A stretch of 52,687 bases of DNA, taken from NCBI RefSeq assembly GCF_004296405.1, contig NZ_PSRR01000016.1, positions 1-52,687 of the forward strand. The letters run 5' to 3'. Source of the DNA: Bradyrhizobium sp. Leo170 (GTDB taxonomy: Bacteria > Pseudomonadota > Alphaproteobacteria > Rhizobiales > Xanthobacteraceae). The position numbers and the translations under genes were made by a program. Shown here one piece after another: positions 27,393-35,092 of the stretch (position 1 is the first letter of the stretch; each line of letters begins with the position of its first letter). The notes beneath the pieces were generated by a model, which was not told the DNA's origin, searched no databases, and saw only the letters and a list, made by a program, of their open reading frames with translations.

Positions 27393-27961
27393 GTATCCCG
27401 TGGGCGCCCAATGACCGAGAGGATATCCTCGTGGAATTCGAACCAGATATTGTGAACGGAGTCGATCGTCGGCTTGCAGACGAAATCCTTCTCGCCGTGG
27501 TCGACCCTGGCGACGCTGTTGCCGAACCGGCTGACGTAGTTCTCATATCTGGGAATCAGCGGAATGAGCTCCTGCAGGTTCTTGGTCAGGCGCTCCACCG
27601 TCCTGATCAGACGCGATTGAATGCGTTCGTCGCCGTCGGCTGATTGCCACTCGCTCACCTGCTTGATGAACTGTTCGTTGACGGTCTCGAAGCGCTCGTA
27701 CCATGCAAGAACGACCTGGTTGGAACGCATCGCCTCATAGGCTGTCCGGTAATAGTCGTGGACCGCACTCGTCCCCTCCGGCAAGAGCAGGTGCCTTCCG
27801 TCGGCGATCATTAAGAAGTCGGTGCCGGCTGCCGCGCCAAGCACCGATTCGACTGTCGAAACGTCGAGCCCGACCGCATCTGCGATTTCCTCGGCGGTTG
27901 CCATCTTCTTCAGATGGACGCCATTGAGCACGATAAAGTCTTGTTCGTTGAGATCTTTCAT
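27389..27961 (-). CDS. Unknown 190-residue protein of the BMC locus
   Basis: The N-terminal 65 residues look like a winged helix (MATAEEIADAVGLDVSTVES, then a short hairpin FLMIADGRHLLLPEG). The rest is a helical domain with acidic and aromatic residues (YYRTAYEAMRSNQVVLAWYE, LIRTVERLTKNLQELIPLIP). I do not recognise the family. It sits between the unassigned 469-residue protein and the dikinase and overlaps the dikinase start by 4 bases, so the two are probably made in fixed ratio and may form a complex. The winged-helix part need not bind DNA. Dikinase-family complexes such as phenylphosphate synthase also have small accessory subunits, but no sequence link can be claimed. Confidence 0.8.
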   Translation of the reverse strand: MKDLNEQDFIVLNGVHLKKMATAEEIADAVGLDVSTVESVLGAAAGTDFLMIADGRHLLLPEGTSAVHDYYRTAYEAMRSNQVVLAWYERFETVNEQFIKQVSEWQSADGDERIQSRLIRTVERLTKNLQELIPLIPRYENYVSRFGNSVARVDHGEKDFVCKPTIDSVHNIWFEFHEDILSVIGRPRDT

Positions 27962-28030
27962 TACCTGTCCGGTCGACTGCGAAGGACGAACGAGGCAAAG
28001 CGCGCCTCGCCCGTCCCTGTGCTTTGAGCG

Positions 28031-29440
28031 CTATTTCCAGAAATACTTCGATCTGGTCAGGCTCACATTATCAGGGAAGGGAAGATATCCCTCGCCCGAG
28101 AAGATCTTCTGCGGCACCGTCGCCTGCGCAAAGCCACGTTTCACGATGTCATAGTAGTAGTTCGATATGCGCTGGTCGATCTCCCAGAACTCGTAGTCCT
28201 TGCAGGCTTTGTCGTAGGTCCCGGCCAGGCGAAGATGCGGCAGGATCATGTCGATATAGTACACGTACAGCCCGTTGGTGATCAGCGTGCGCCGCGACAT
28301 GCGGGCGAACTTCGTATAGAGCTTGAATGTCGCCTGCTGGATTCCCTCAAGCCGCTTCTCCAGCTCGGAGATCTTGACGGGATATACCTCACCCATCGGC
28401 GTGTCCCATTTCTCGCGAACAAAGACCGCGCCGCCGATGATGTGCTCGATGTAGTTCTTCGGACGCGTGAACGTGGTGGAGATGTCGTTCACCCGGATCT
28501 CCGAGAGACCCATCTTGTCCGGATCGATCACGAGGCACAGCGAGTAGCAGTGCGGCACGTTCTCGTGGTCGCAGACGTCGCTCCAGTCATAGACCTCCTC
28601 GTTGGTGAAGAGGTCGCGGATGATCATGATCTTGCCGTCCGGAAGCTCGTAGGGACCGGTATCGCCCAGTCCCAGGCGGCAATCATAGTGATCCAGGAAC
28701 GAAAGCAGTTCCGCGGCCGCATTGAACCGCACCAGCGCATCATGCGTGTCGCTGCCCGGGTCGAAATACTCGATCTGCCCGGTCAGTTGGTCCAGGATAT
28801 CCTTCTCATGGATTCGGCAGCGATAGCGATCCTGGGAGTTCAGGATATAGCCGTCCTGGCGCTTGCCCCAGAGAATGCGCTGCATGAACTTGAGGATGAT
28901 GTTGCTTTCGCGGACGTAATCCTGCGGCTGAATGGCCTCCAGCGCGAGCAGGCCGCAGCGCCCCATTCCGAAACCGACCGCGCCGATGCACCAGTCGTGG
29001 ACGCAGTTCACCTTGGTGCCGATCTCTCGTCTCGCCGTCGCCCCGATATTCATGACGCCTTGCGCGCCGATCTCGTTGGTCGTCATCTCCAGGATTTCCG
29101 GCCAGCGATAGAATTCGTGCATGAAGGCCAAGATCTCGTATTCCTGACGAGGTATCATGCCCGAGACACCTTCGGTGGCGCGCATCACCAGCACGTCCCA
29201 GATGTTCCAGGCGAGATAGTTGTTCAAATCATTCAGCTCGTCGACCGTGAACTGGTCCCTGAGCACGTCTTCCTTGCTTACCTTCTCCAGCACCTTGCTC
29301 TTGGCGCGCTGTCGCAGGATCTTATCGCCCAGGATGCCGTCGGGCACGGGGTCCATACCCCTAAAATTGCCCTGATACACCAGATCCTGAAATCGCAGAC
29401 CGTCGTCGGCCGACTTGTAGCGGTCCTTGTAGGTAGACAT
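28031..29440 (-). CDS. Unassigned 469-residue protein, candidate signature enzyme
   Basis: A soluble protein rich in aromatic, acidic and histidine residues, with no family I can name. Conserved-looking blocks include LVYQGNFRGMDPVPDG, EFYRWPEILEMTTNEIGAQG, VNCVHDWCIGAVGFGMGRCG, DHYDCRLGLGD, VCDHENVPHCYSLCLVID and YVYYIDMILPHLRLAGTYDK. The paired His/Cys clusters (HDWC near 165; CDHENVPHC near 310) could bind a metal. There are no membrane segments, no signal peptide, and no recognisable nucleotide-binding, B12, glycyl-radical or PLP motif. The start at 29438-29440 has GAGGAGG 6 bases upstream; a longer frame to 29575 is arginine/serine-rich and overlaps the next gene. Its place among dikinase, swivelling-domain and phosphatase genes makes it the likeliest enzyme that defines this compartment's substrate. 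Confidence 0.85.
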   Translation of the reverse strand: MSTYKDRYKSADDGLRFQDLVYQGNFRGMDPVPDGILGDKILRQRAKSKVLEKVSKEDVLRDQFTVDELNDLNNYLAWNIWDVLVMRATEGVSGMIPRQEYEILAFMHEFYRWPEILEMTTNEIGAQGVMNIGATARREIGTKVNCVHDWCIGAVGFGMGRCGLLALEAIQPQDYVRESNIILKFMQRILWGKRQDGYILNSQDRYRCRIHEKDILDQLTGQIEYFDPGSDTHDALVRFNAAAELLSFLDHYDCRLGLGDTGPYELPDGKIMIIRDLFTNEEVYDWSDVCDHENVPHCYSLCLVIDPDKMGLSEIRVNDISTTFTRPKNYIEHIIGGAVFVREKWDTPMGEVYPVKISELEKRLEGIQQATFKLYTKFARMSRRTLITNGLYVYYIDMILPHLRLAGTYDKACKDYEFWEIDQRISNYYYDIVKRGFAQATVPQKIFSGEGYLPFPDNVSLTRSKYFWK

Positions 29441-29477
29441 CCGTTTCCTCCTCGACTGAGATTTGTTTATTGGGCAG

Positions 29478-29894
29478 TCAGGCGATGACAGCGACGCGCC
29501 CCGTTTCCCTGTCTTCGCAATGCAACTGCACCTTCTTGCCTTCGAGTGCCTTGATGATCGCTGCGAAGTGGGCATCGTTGTTGCCGCCGGTGACGTAGCG
29601 GGACTCGCTGCCGGTGAGGTAGGCCGTCATGACGCAAGGCATCTGGAATTCGCGGGACAGGATTCCGAGATGAGATTCCGGCGCACCGGACATCGTGATC
29701 ACGCCGATGGAGCCCAAGCTCAGCGCCGGCGCAAGGAAGGTCGTCGTTCCACCCTGGACCAGCAGGATGTGCTCTTTCAGCTTTCCGCTCTGGATCAGCG
29801 CAATGACGGACTTCGGGTCTGGAAGATACTTCACGATTCCGGACGGCGTTTTCTTGGTCTCGAAGCTGTTGTACCCTTCCGCGATATAGCTCAT
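29478..29894 (-). CDS. Stand-alone phosphohistidine swivelling-domain protein
   Basis: 138 residues that align with the mobile domain of PEP-utilising enzymes: EHILLVQGGTTTFLAPALS corresponds to the loop before the phosphohistidine strand, and GVITMSGAPESHLGILSREF carries the candidate phospho-accepting His75 before a PCVM strand, as in ARGGxxSHAAVVSRxxxxPCIVG of the dikinase in the same operon. No ATP-grasp or barrel domain is attached. By analogy with split dikinases such as phenylphosphate synthase, it could shuttle phosphate between the PPDK-like enzyme and an acceptor. GGGAGGAG precedes the ATG at 29892-29894. The long frame upstream of that ATG is discounted. Confidence 0.85.
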   Translation of the reverse strand: MSYIAEGYNSFETKKTPSGIVKYLPDPKSVIALIQSGKLKEHILLVQGGTTTFLAPALSLGSIGVITMSGAPESHLGILSREFQMPCVMTAYLTGSESRYVTGGNNDAHFAAIIKALEGKKVQLHCEDRETGRVAVIA

Positions 29895-29931
29895 TAAACT
29901 CCTCCCTCTGTTGCTATCGTTGGAAACCCGG

Positions 29932-30909
29932 TCATCGCAGCGCTGGTCGGCCACCGCCCTGCAGACGGCGTAAACTGGCCAGAAGAATCTTGTCGACGGC
30001 GCCGCTGCCCACCGGAGCGCCGACATTCTCTTCCTCGCGAGGTCTGTCGATGCCGCAGCTCACGCGTTGATCGAGCATGGCGGTTGCCGCCATCCTCCGC
30101 CGCCTGCGCTCAGCCGCGGCATCGGCCACATCGTTGTCCTGGCAACCGCAGCTACAGCCGGAGCAAGGGGTAATCGAACCTGCCTCAGCGGCGGGCGCAA
30201 TCGAGCAGCTACTCGAGGCAAAGCCCCCGGGCAGAAGGTGCGCAACGAGCTCCTGCGGCCACACCGCAACGAACTCCGCTCCGGCCGCGAGCAACTGCTG
30301 TTCGGCATGCATCCCCCAGGCGACGCCGATGGCCCTTATCCCGCATTCGACCGCATGCCTGATATCGCCGACAGTATCGGTGATCAGGGCGATCTGGTCG
30401 GCGCTCGGCGCTTCCGGCTCGTGGCCTTCGCGATAGGCCGGCGAGCAATTCCTGTTGACCATGTACGACCGGTCGGACAGGAAACGTCTCACGCATGCAC
30501 GCTTGTCCTGTTCGACGTCGCCGCCGAAGACGTGCGAGAAGCAGTGCGTGAGGTTTTCCCGATCCAGGATGCGCCGGATCGTCGCCACGGAATTCGACGA
30601 GATGACCGCAAGGGAGCAGCTTCCGGCGAACGCGCGTATGACGTCGGCCATCCCCGGCACGAGGTCGGGATTGTATTCACGCTGCAGCAGTTCGAGAAAA
30701 TGTTGGGCGGCTTCGTTGGCCCGTCTGTCGTCGCCGCAATGCTTCTGCAAGCCATGAAACATGTTGTCTTCGAGCAGACGAAAGAACTCGGCCTGCGTGT
30801 TGATGCCGAGCGCAAGCGCCGCGTTCGTCTTCGCAAACACACGCCATGAGGCTTCCCTGGTCTGGACCAGCGTTCCGTCGAGATCGAAAAGGACGGCCCG
30901 CACGCTCAT
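29932..30909 (-). CDS. HAD-family phosphatase with Cys-rich tail
   Basis: 325 residues. Residues 1-230 are a HAD hydrolase with nucleophile motif VLFDLDGTL (Asp9, Asp11), a helical cap, ISSNS as motif II, the lysine in EQDKRAC and the acidic ITDTVGDIRHA motif. This resembles phosphoglycolate-phosphatase-type enzymes acting on small phosphate esters. The last 95 residues are unusual: a Ser/Ala linker, a cysteine cluster (CSGCSCGC), a basic stretch, then VDKILLASLRRLQ, an amphipathic helix at the end that could serve as an encapsulation peptide. The start overlaps the upstream stop (ATGA). Inference: it removes phosphate from an intermediate made by the dikinase, possibly inside the shell. Confidence 0.85.
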   Translation of the reverse strand: MSVRAVLFDLDGTLVQTREASWRVFAKTNAALALGINTQAEFFRLLEDNMFHGLQKHCGDDRRANEAAQHFLELLQREYNPDLVPGMADVIRAFAGSCSLAVISSNSVATIRRILDRENLTHCFSHVFGGDVEQDKRACVRRFLSDRSYMVNRNCSPAYREGHEPEAPSADQIALITDTVGDIRHAVECGIRAIGVAWGMHAEQQLLAAGAEFVAVWPQELVAHLLPGGFASSSCSIAPAAEAGSITPCSGCSCGCQDNDVADAAAERRRRRMAATAMLDQRVSCGIDRPREEENVGAPVGSGAVDKILLASLRRLQGGGRPALR

Positions 30910-31927
30910 GGCAATGCCGCCACGCCAGCACGAACCCGCGTCGCGGGTTCGGAATTCAACGCGGTGAGCTGCGGCATCTCGAAGAAGTCCTGGATTTCCC
31001 CGTAGCCGGTGAGGCTGTCGCAGGTCCATTGCGCCAGCGCATTGAACGACACCATGTTGGGCCAGCATTGCCAGGGAAAGCTGGTCAATCCCTTGCCGCG
31101 CAACCTCCATTCCCGATCGCTGCTATCGACAAGGACGAGATCGACCTCGTCCGCGTAGCGGTCGCGCGATCTCTTCGTCGTGCCGTGCGCGGCCTTCAGT
31201 CCGAAGACCCTGCCCTTCTCTACGACGTAGCCATGGGCGAGCGACAATTCGCGCCCGTTGGTCTTTGGGTCGAAGCTGAAGATGGCGTGAAAGGCCAGAT
31301 CCCGCGAGAAGTGCGCGTGCAGCCAGCTCATGTTGGGTGCGCCGCGCTCGGGACGAGGGCCCCAGCTATGATCCATCGTTGAGATACAATCGATCGGGAA
31401 CGATTTGCCGCGGACCGCGACTTTGCCCTTGAAATGTCCGGTCTGGTCGAAATGACCGTTGTAGGCCGTACCCCACGCAAATTTGCGCCCTGTTCAGCCT
31501 CCTTCAGCGCCTTCGCCTTCATCGGGTCCATGACGGGATCATGGATATCAAAGGGAAGCATGATCGACCGATACTCGACATCGATCGTCGTTCCCTCGCC
31601 ATCGTCGTATCCAATGTGCCAGTCCATGTTCGGGCGGAGGCACTTGATGCGCAGCGAGTTCTCGAGCGAGAAATCGCTGAGGTCACGCGGTTCGGGGATT
31701 GGGATCGAGGCCCGCAGATCGCAGAAGTCCGCCTCCCAGGGCGTGTTGGCAAATCCCGAATTCATGCAGATCGTGGAGCTGACGATCCCAAGATTTGGAC
31801 GAAACAGGGCATAGACGCCCACATTTAGCGTGGCCTCAGCATTGAAGAAGCCGAAGAAGTTGGTCTCCGCCCAGTTCGGGACGCCAGCGTCCGCTTTGTG
31901 GAAATGGACGTCTTCGTCTTGGATCAT
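30906..31927 (-). pseudogene. First gene of the leftward operon, split by a -1 frameshift
   Basis: The ATG at 31925-31927 with GGGAGA upstream opens a frame encoding FFGFFNAEATLNVGVYALFR and further beta-rich sequence up to about 31487. There the text continues in another frame (AWGTAYNGHFDQTGHFKG, ISTMDHSWGPRPERG) to the stop at 30906. Joined, they give about 340 residues of a two-domain, lipocalin-like beta protein resembling DUF7064/DUF7065-type proteins, a weak match from memory. Restoring one base in the GCAAATTTGCG stretch at 31477-31487 would mend the frame. It may be a sequencing error or a real mutation. The stop overlaps the phosphatase start, so the gene is ancestral to the operon. 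Function unknown. Confidence 0.75.
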
Positions 31928-32138
31928 TTTTGTTTCTCCCTAGCAGGCGCTCTTGGCGGCGCCTTCTGCGAGCACCGTCATCTTCTTCATTTAGTGAAGG
32001 CGTTGCCATGGTCCCGCAAGATAAATCGCCCGGCGTCTTTTTATCCGCCCGGGAGAATGACGCTCAGGACGATGCGCTCCTACAATCCGGAAAACGACGG
32101 CGATTGAACGCTGGCGATATCGATCTAGGGAGTGTGGT
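31928..32138. promoter_or_regulatory. Divergent control region of the BMC locus
   Basis: A 211-bp spacer between the outward-facing first genes of the two BMC operons, so it must hold both promoters or a shared activator site. Both flanking genes have good ribosome-binding sites (GGGAGA leftward, AGGGAG rightward). I see no clear sigma-54 GG-N10-GC element and no perfect dyad. The regulator encoded at 38160-40376 is the likely protein acting here. Confidence 0.6.
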
Positions 32139-32450
32139 ATGGAAATCGGGCGTGTGGTCGGGACGGTGGTTTCGACAATCAAGTCGTCCGGCCTGAACTC
32201 CTACAAGTTGCTTATCGTAACGCCTCTCGCTTTTGGCGAGGAGCCGGCGGCTGCCCAAGGAGCTGCCCAAGCCGCCAAGAATTACGTCGCGATTGATCTG
32301 GTAGGCGCCGGCGAGGGCGAGGTCGTGCTCGTCACGACCGGAAGCGCCGCGCGCGTCCTGGACGCCACTGAGGTTCCGACCGACGCCGCCATCATCGCGG
32401 TCATCGATACCGTCCAGATCGGCAGCCGCAATGCCTATTCGAAAGCCTGA
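32139..32450 (+). CDS. BMC-P pentameric shell vertex protein (EutN/CcmL type)
   Basis: 103 residues of the EutN/CcmL/CsoS4 family: it begins [19 protein letters not shown], continues with YKLLIVTPL and [20 protein letters not shown], which holds the GxGxGexV-type turn, and ends with the strand [13 protein letters not shown]. Pentamers of these proteins cap the vertices of microcompartment shells. One copy is enough for closure, and it is the only one seen here. It is the first gene of the rightward operon, with AGGGAG before the ATG, and is followed after 58 bp by BMC-H. Confidence 0.95.
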   Translation: MEIGRVVGTVVSTIKSSGLNSYKLLIVTPLAFGEEPAAAQGAAQAAKNYVAIDLVGAGEGEVVLVTTGSAARVLDATEVPTDAAIIAVIDTVQIGSRNAYSKA

Positions 32451-32508
32451 CCGGCAAAGGCGCCTGTCGAGACACCGCACTCAACCCAAGCAACGAGGAG
32501 AAACACAG

Positions 32509-32808
32509 ATGAACAACACGCCGACAACGGGTCAGCCGAGAGGCGCTCTGGGCCTGATCGAGACCAAGGGCCTTGTGGGCGCCATCGAGGCGGCCGACGC
32601 GATGGTCAAGGCAGCCAATGTGAGGCTGATCGGGCGCGAGCAGATCGGCGGCGGGCTCGTGACCGTCATGGTCAGAGGCGACGTCGGCGCCGTGAAGGCC
32701 GCCACCGATGCAGGCGCGGCAGCCGCGGGCAAGGTCGGCGAAGTGGTTTCCGTTCACGTCATTCCGCGGCCGCATGAGGACGTGGAGGGAATCCTCGGCA
32801 AGGGGTGA
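32509..32808 (+). CDS. BMC-H hexameric shell protein (main paralogue)
   Basis: 99 residues: a 10-residue polar lead, then one BMC domain very like PduA/PduJ ([57 protein letters not shown]). The pore loop reads [10 protein letters not shown], so the pore-lining residue is Gly, giving a wider or more neutral pore than PduA's Ser. The start at 32509 has GAGGAG 8 bases upstream; in-frame sequence before it is unrelated. It should be the main facet protein. The second copy at 24606-24890 closes the opposite operon. Confidence 0.96.
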   Translation: MNNTPTTGQPRGALGLIETKGLVGAIEAADAMVKAANVRLIGREQIGGGLVTVMVRGDVGAVKAATDAGAAAAGKVGEVVSVHVIPRPHEDVEGILGKG

Positions 32809-32843
32809 GCGCATCGTCAGTTTGAACCTCGAAATTCGAAGGC

Positions 32844-34253
32844 ATGAGCGAGCCGATGGGCGTGGCAGTGGATCTTGATTCCGATTTGGCGGGTTTGGCG
32901 GACGCGCGCAGCAAAGCGCGTCAGGCGCGATCGGCGTTCCGAGCATTTGCCGGAGTAGACCAGGAGAAAATCGACAACATCGTTCGGGCAATGGCGGAGG
33001 CCGGCACCGCGGCCGCCCAGGAACTCGCGCGACTGGCGGTCGATGAGACCGGGTTTGGCGTCTACGAGGACAAGATCCTCAAGAACCTCTACAATACCAA
33101 GTTCGTCGCCGCTTCCATGCTCTCGATGCGGACCATTGGAGTCTTGTGGGTAGACGAAGTCAACCGCATGACGGCCATCGGGTCGCCGATGGGCGTGATC
33201 GCGGCCATCATCCCAGTCACCAATCCGACCTCGACCGTGCTCTTCAAATGCCTGGCGGCCGTAAAGTCAGGCAATGCGATCGTGTGCGCGCCCCATCCCC
33301 GTGCTATCCGTAGCTGCGTGCGCGCGGCGGAAGTCATGGCGGAGGCGGCGGTCAAGGCCGGCGCGCCGAAGGGCCTGATTTCCTGTCTCTCGCTCCCGAC
33401 CATCCAGTCGACGGGTGAGCTCATGCGACACCCCGACGTCTCGGTCGTGCTGGCGACCGGCGGTCCGGGAATGGTGCGCGCGGCCTATTCCAGCGGCAAG
33501 CCGACATTTGCGGTCGGCGCCGGCAATGTGCCGGTTTATATCCATCGGTCGGTCAAGGACGTGAAAGAAGCCGCGCTGATGGCGATCACGTCGAAATCCT
33601 TCGACAATGGCACCGCGTGCGTCGCCGAGCAATCCATCGTGCTCGACGAACCGATTGCGGATGCCGCAATCGCCGCTTTCGCAGCGCAGGGAACGTTCTT
33701 CCTCAGCGCACCTGATCAGCGACGGCTTGCGGACGTCATCTTCACCGAGAAGGGCGAACTCAGGCCGGAGGCCGTGGGCCTTTCCGCCCAGGAACTGGCG
33801 CGAAGGATCGGTCTCAACGTTCCCGGCGACTGCAGGGTGCTCGGTGCCCAACTGACCGAGGTGGGACCGCAGACACCTCTCTCGCGCGAGATCCTCGGCC
33901 CTGTTTTGTCGTTCTACCGGACGGCAGACGTTGCTGCGGCCTTTGAACGGTGCCGGCAAATTCTCGCTTTTGGTGGCGAAGGCCACACGCTTGGTCTTCA
34001 CTGCGAGGACGATCAGGTGATCGCCACCCTGTCCGCGCTCCCAGCGGGCCGCATCGTCATCAATACGCCGACGCTGTTCGGCGGCATGGGCTATAGCTGC
34101 GCAACCGATCCGTCTTTCATGCTGGGCACGGGCACCTGGAGCGGCTCGATCGTCTCCGACAATGTGACCCCGCTCCATCTCATCAACATCAAGCGCATCG
34201 CTCACGAAGTGCGCCCGTGGCGCTCGCTGTATCAGGCGAACATGGGGCTTTGA
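32844..34253 (+). CDS. CoA-acylating aldehyde dehydrogenase (PduP/EutE-like)
   Basis: 469 residues of the ALDH superfamily, acylating branch. Catalytic Cys259 sits in FDNGTACVAEQSIV. The NAD-binding region has IIPVTNPTSTVLFKCLAAVK and the VLATGGPGMVRAAYSSG block, as in PduP, EutE and AdhE. It would oxidise the compartment's aldehyde with NAD+ and CoA to an acyl-CoA. The N-terminal helix (DLAGLADARSKARQARSAF) could help targeting, but there is no separate encapsulation peptide with linker at either end. It is the core enzyme of a metabolosome. It follows BMC-H by 35 bp and is followed by the EutJ-like gene after 2 bases. Confidence 0.93.
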   Translation: MSEPMGVAVDLDSDLAGLADARSKARQARSAFRAFAGVDQEKIDNIVRAMAEAGTAAAQELARLAVDETGFGVYEDKILKNLYNTKFVAASMLSMRTIGVLWVDEVNRMTAIGSPMGVIAAIIPVTNPTSTVLFKCLAAVKSGNAIVCAPHPRAIRSCVRAAEVMAEAAVKAGAPKGLISCLSLPTIQSTGELMRHPDVSVVLATGGPGMVRAAYSSGKPTFAVGAGNVPVYIHRSVKDVKEAALMAITSKSFDNGTACVAEQSIVLDEPIADAAIAAFAAQGTFFLSAPDQRRLADVIFTEKGELRPEAVGLSAQELARRIGLNVPGDCRVLGAQLTEVGPQTPLSREILGPVLSFYRTADVAAAFERCRQILAFGGEGHTLGLHCEDDQVIATLSALPAGRIVINTPTLFGGMGYSCATDPSFMLGTGTWSGSIVSDNVTPLHLINIKRIAHEVRPWRSLYQANMGL

Positions 34254-34255
34254 GC

Positions 34256-35089
34256 ATGCTCGCGCGCACGACATCATCGCAAGTGACTGCCAGCGTGGAG
34301 GCAACCGCGTTTCTTGAAGCGGCTGCGACGACCTTTCGCAGTCCGGCTTGCGATTCGGATGCAACGCTGTCTTTCGGAATAGACCTCGGGACCGCGACGA
34401 TCGTCCTGACGGCCGTCGACCGGCAAGGGCGACCGGCCTATTGGGACAGCCTGCCCTGCCAGGCCGTGCGCGACGGTGTCGTTGTCAATTTCGGCGACGC
34501 GGTTGCTGCCGTGAAGCAACTCAAGGCCACCGCAACGGCCGCGCTGGATCGGGAGATTGCCGCGGCGGCGACGGCGTTTCCACCGGGCGTGCCACCGGCC
34601 GAGGCGAGGGCCTGCCGCTACGTCCTTGAGAACGCCGGCATCACCTGCCGACAATTGGTCGACGAGGTTACCGCGGCGCAGGCCCTGCTCCAGTTGACAG
34701 AGGGCGCGATCGTGGATGTGGGCGGCGGTTCGACTGGCGTCGGCGTCGTGATGAACGGCACGATCATCGCGCTCGATGATGAGCCCGGCGGGGGATATCA
34801 TCTGGACCTGATCTTGGCCGGTGCCCTCGGCATATCGATAGAAGAAGCCGAAGAACGAAAGCGCCGCGGCGATCACGATTACTCACACATCCTGCGACCG
34901 GGCATCGAGCGGATCGCGAGTTCGATCGTTCGCCAGATCGGCGAGCATCCCGTTCAATCGATCCACCTTGCAGGCGGAGCCGTCCGGGTGCCTCACGCGG
35001 CATCGATCGTTACCGCTTTCAGCGGAATCAAGGCCTGGGCCTACCCGCACTCGGAACTCGTAACCCCCTTCGGAATCGCAATGAGCTGA
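34256..35089 (+). CDS. eutJ: EutJ-like Hsp70/actin-fold ATPase
   Basis: 277 residues of the EutJ family. The nucleotide-binding blocks of the actin/Hsp70 fold are visible: FGIDLGTATIVLTAVDRQG (phosphate 1), EGAIVDVGGGSTGVGVVMNG (phosphate 2) and IHLAGGAVRVP (adenosine). It lacks the Hsp70 substrate-binding domain. EutJ is thought to help fold or reactivate microcompartment enzymes, though its exact role is unproven. The residues before FGIDLG form a 35-40 residue Ala/Thr-rich leader, somewhat longer than usual. It starts 2 bases after the aldehyde dehydrogenase stop and ends 3 bases before BMC-T, so it belongs to the same operon. Confidence 0.88.
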   Translation: MLARTTSSQVTASVEATAFLEAAATTFRSPACDSDATLSFGIDLGTATIVLTAVDRQGRPAYWDSLPCQAVRDGVVVNFGDAVAAVKQLKATATAALDREIAAAATAFPPGVPPAEARACRYVLENAGITCRQLVDEVTAAQALLQLTEGAIVDVGGGSTGVGVVMNGTIIALDDEPGGGYHLDLILAGALGISIEEAEERKRRGDHDYSHILRPGIERIASSIVRQIGEHPVQSIHLAGGAVRVPHAASIVTAFSGIKAWAYPHSELVTPFGIAMS

Positions 35090-35092
35090 CTG

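Noticed and set aside
28235..29488. 417-codon plus-strand frame opposite the 469-residue protein
   Set aside because: The minus-strand gene has an excellent ribosome-binding site and protein-like composition; this frame is its high-GC shadow.
24894..29894. Calling the dikinase plus swivelling protein a phenylphosphate synthase
   Set aside because: The analogy is only in split phospho-carrier layout; no phenol-carboxylating partners are present and the domain arrangement differs.
31928..32138. Sigma-54 promoter in the divergent BMC spacer
   Set aside because: Candidate GG and GC pairs have wrong spacing (8 or 11 instead of 10).
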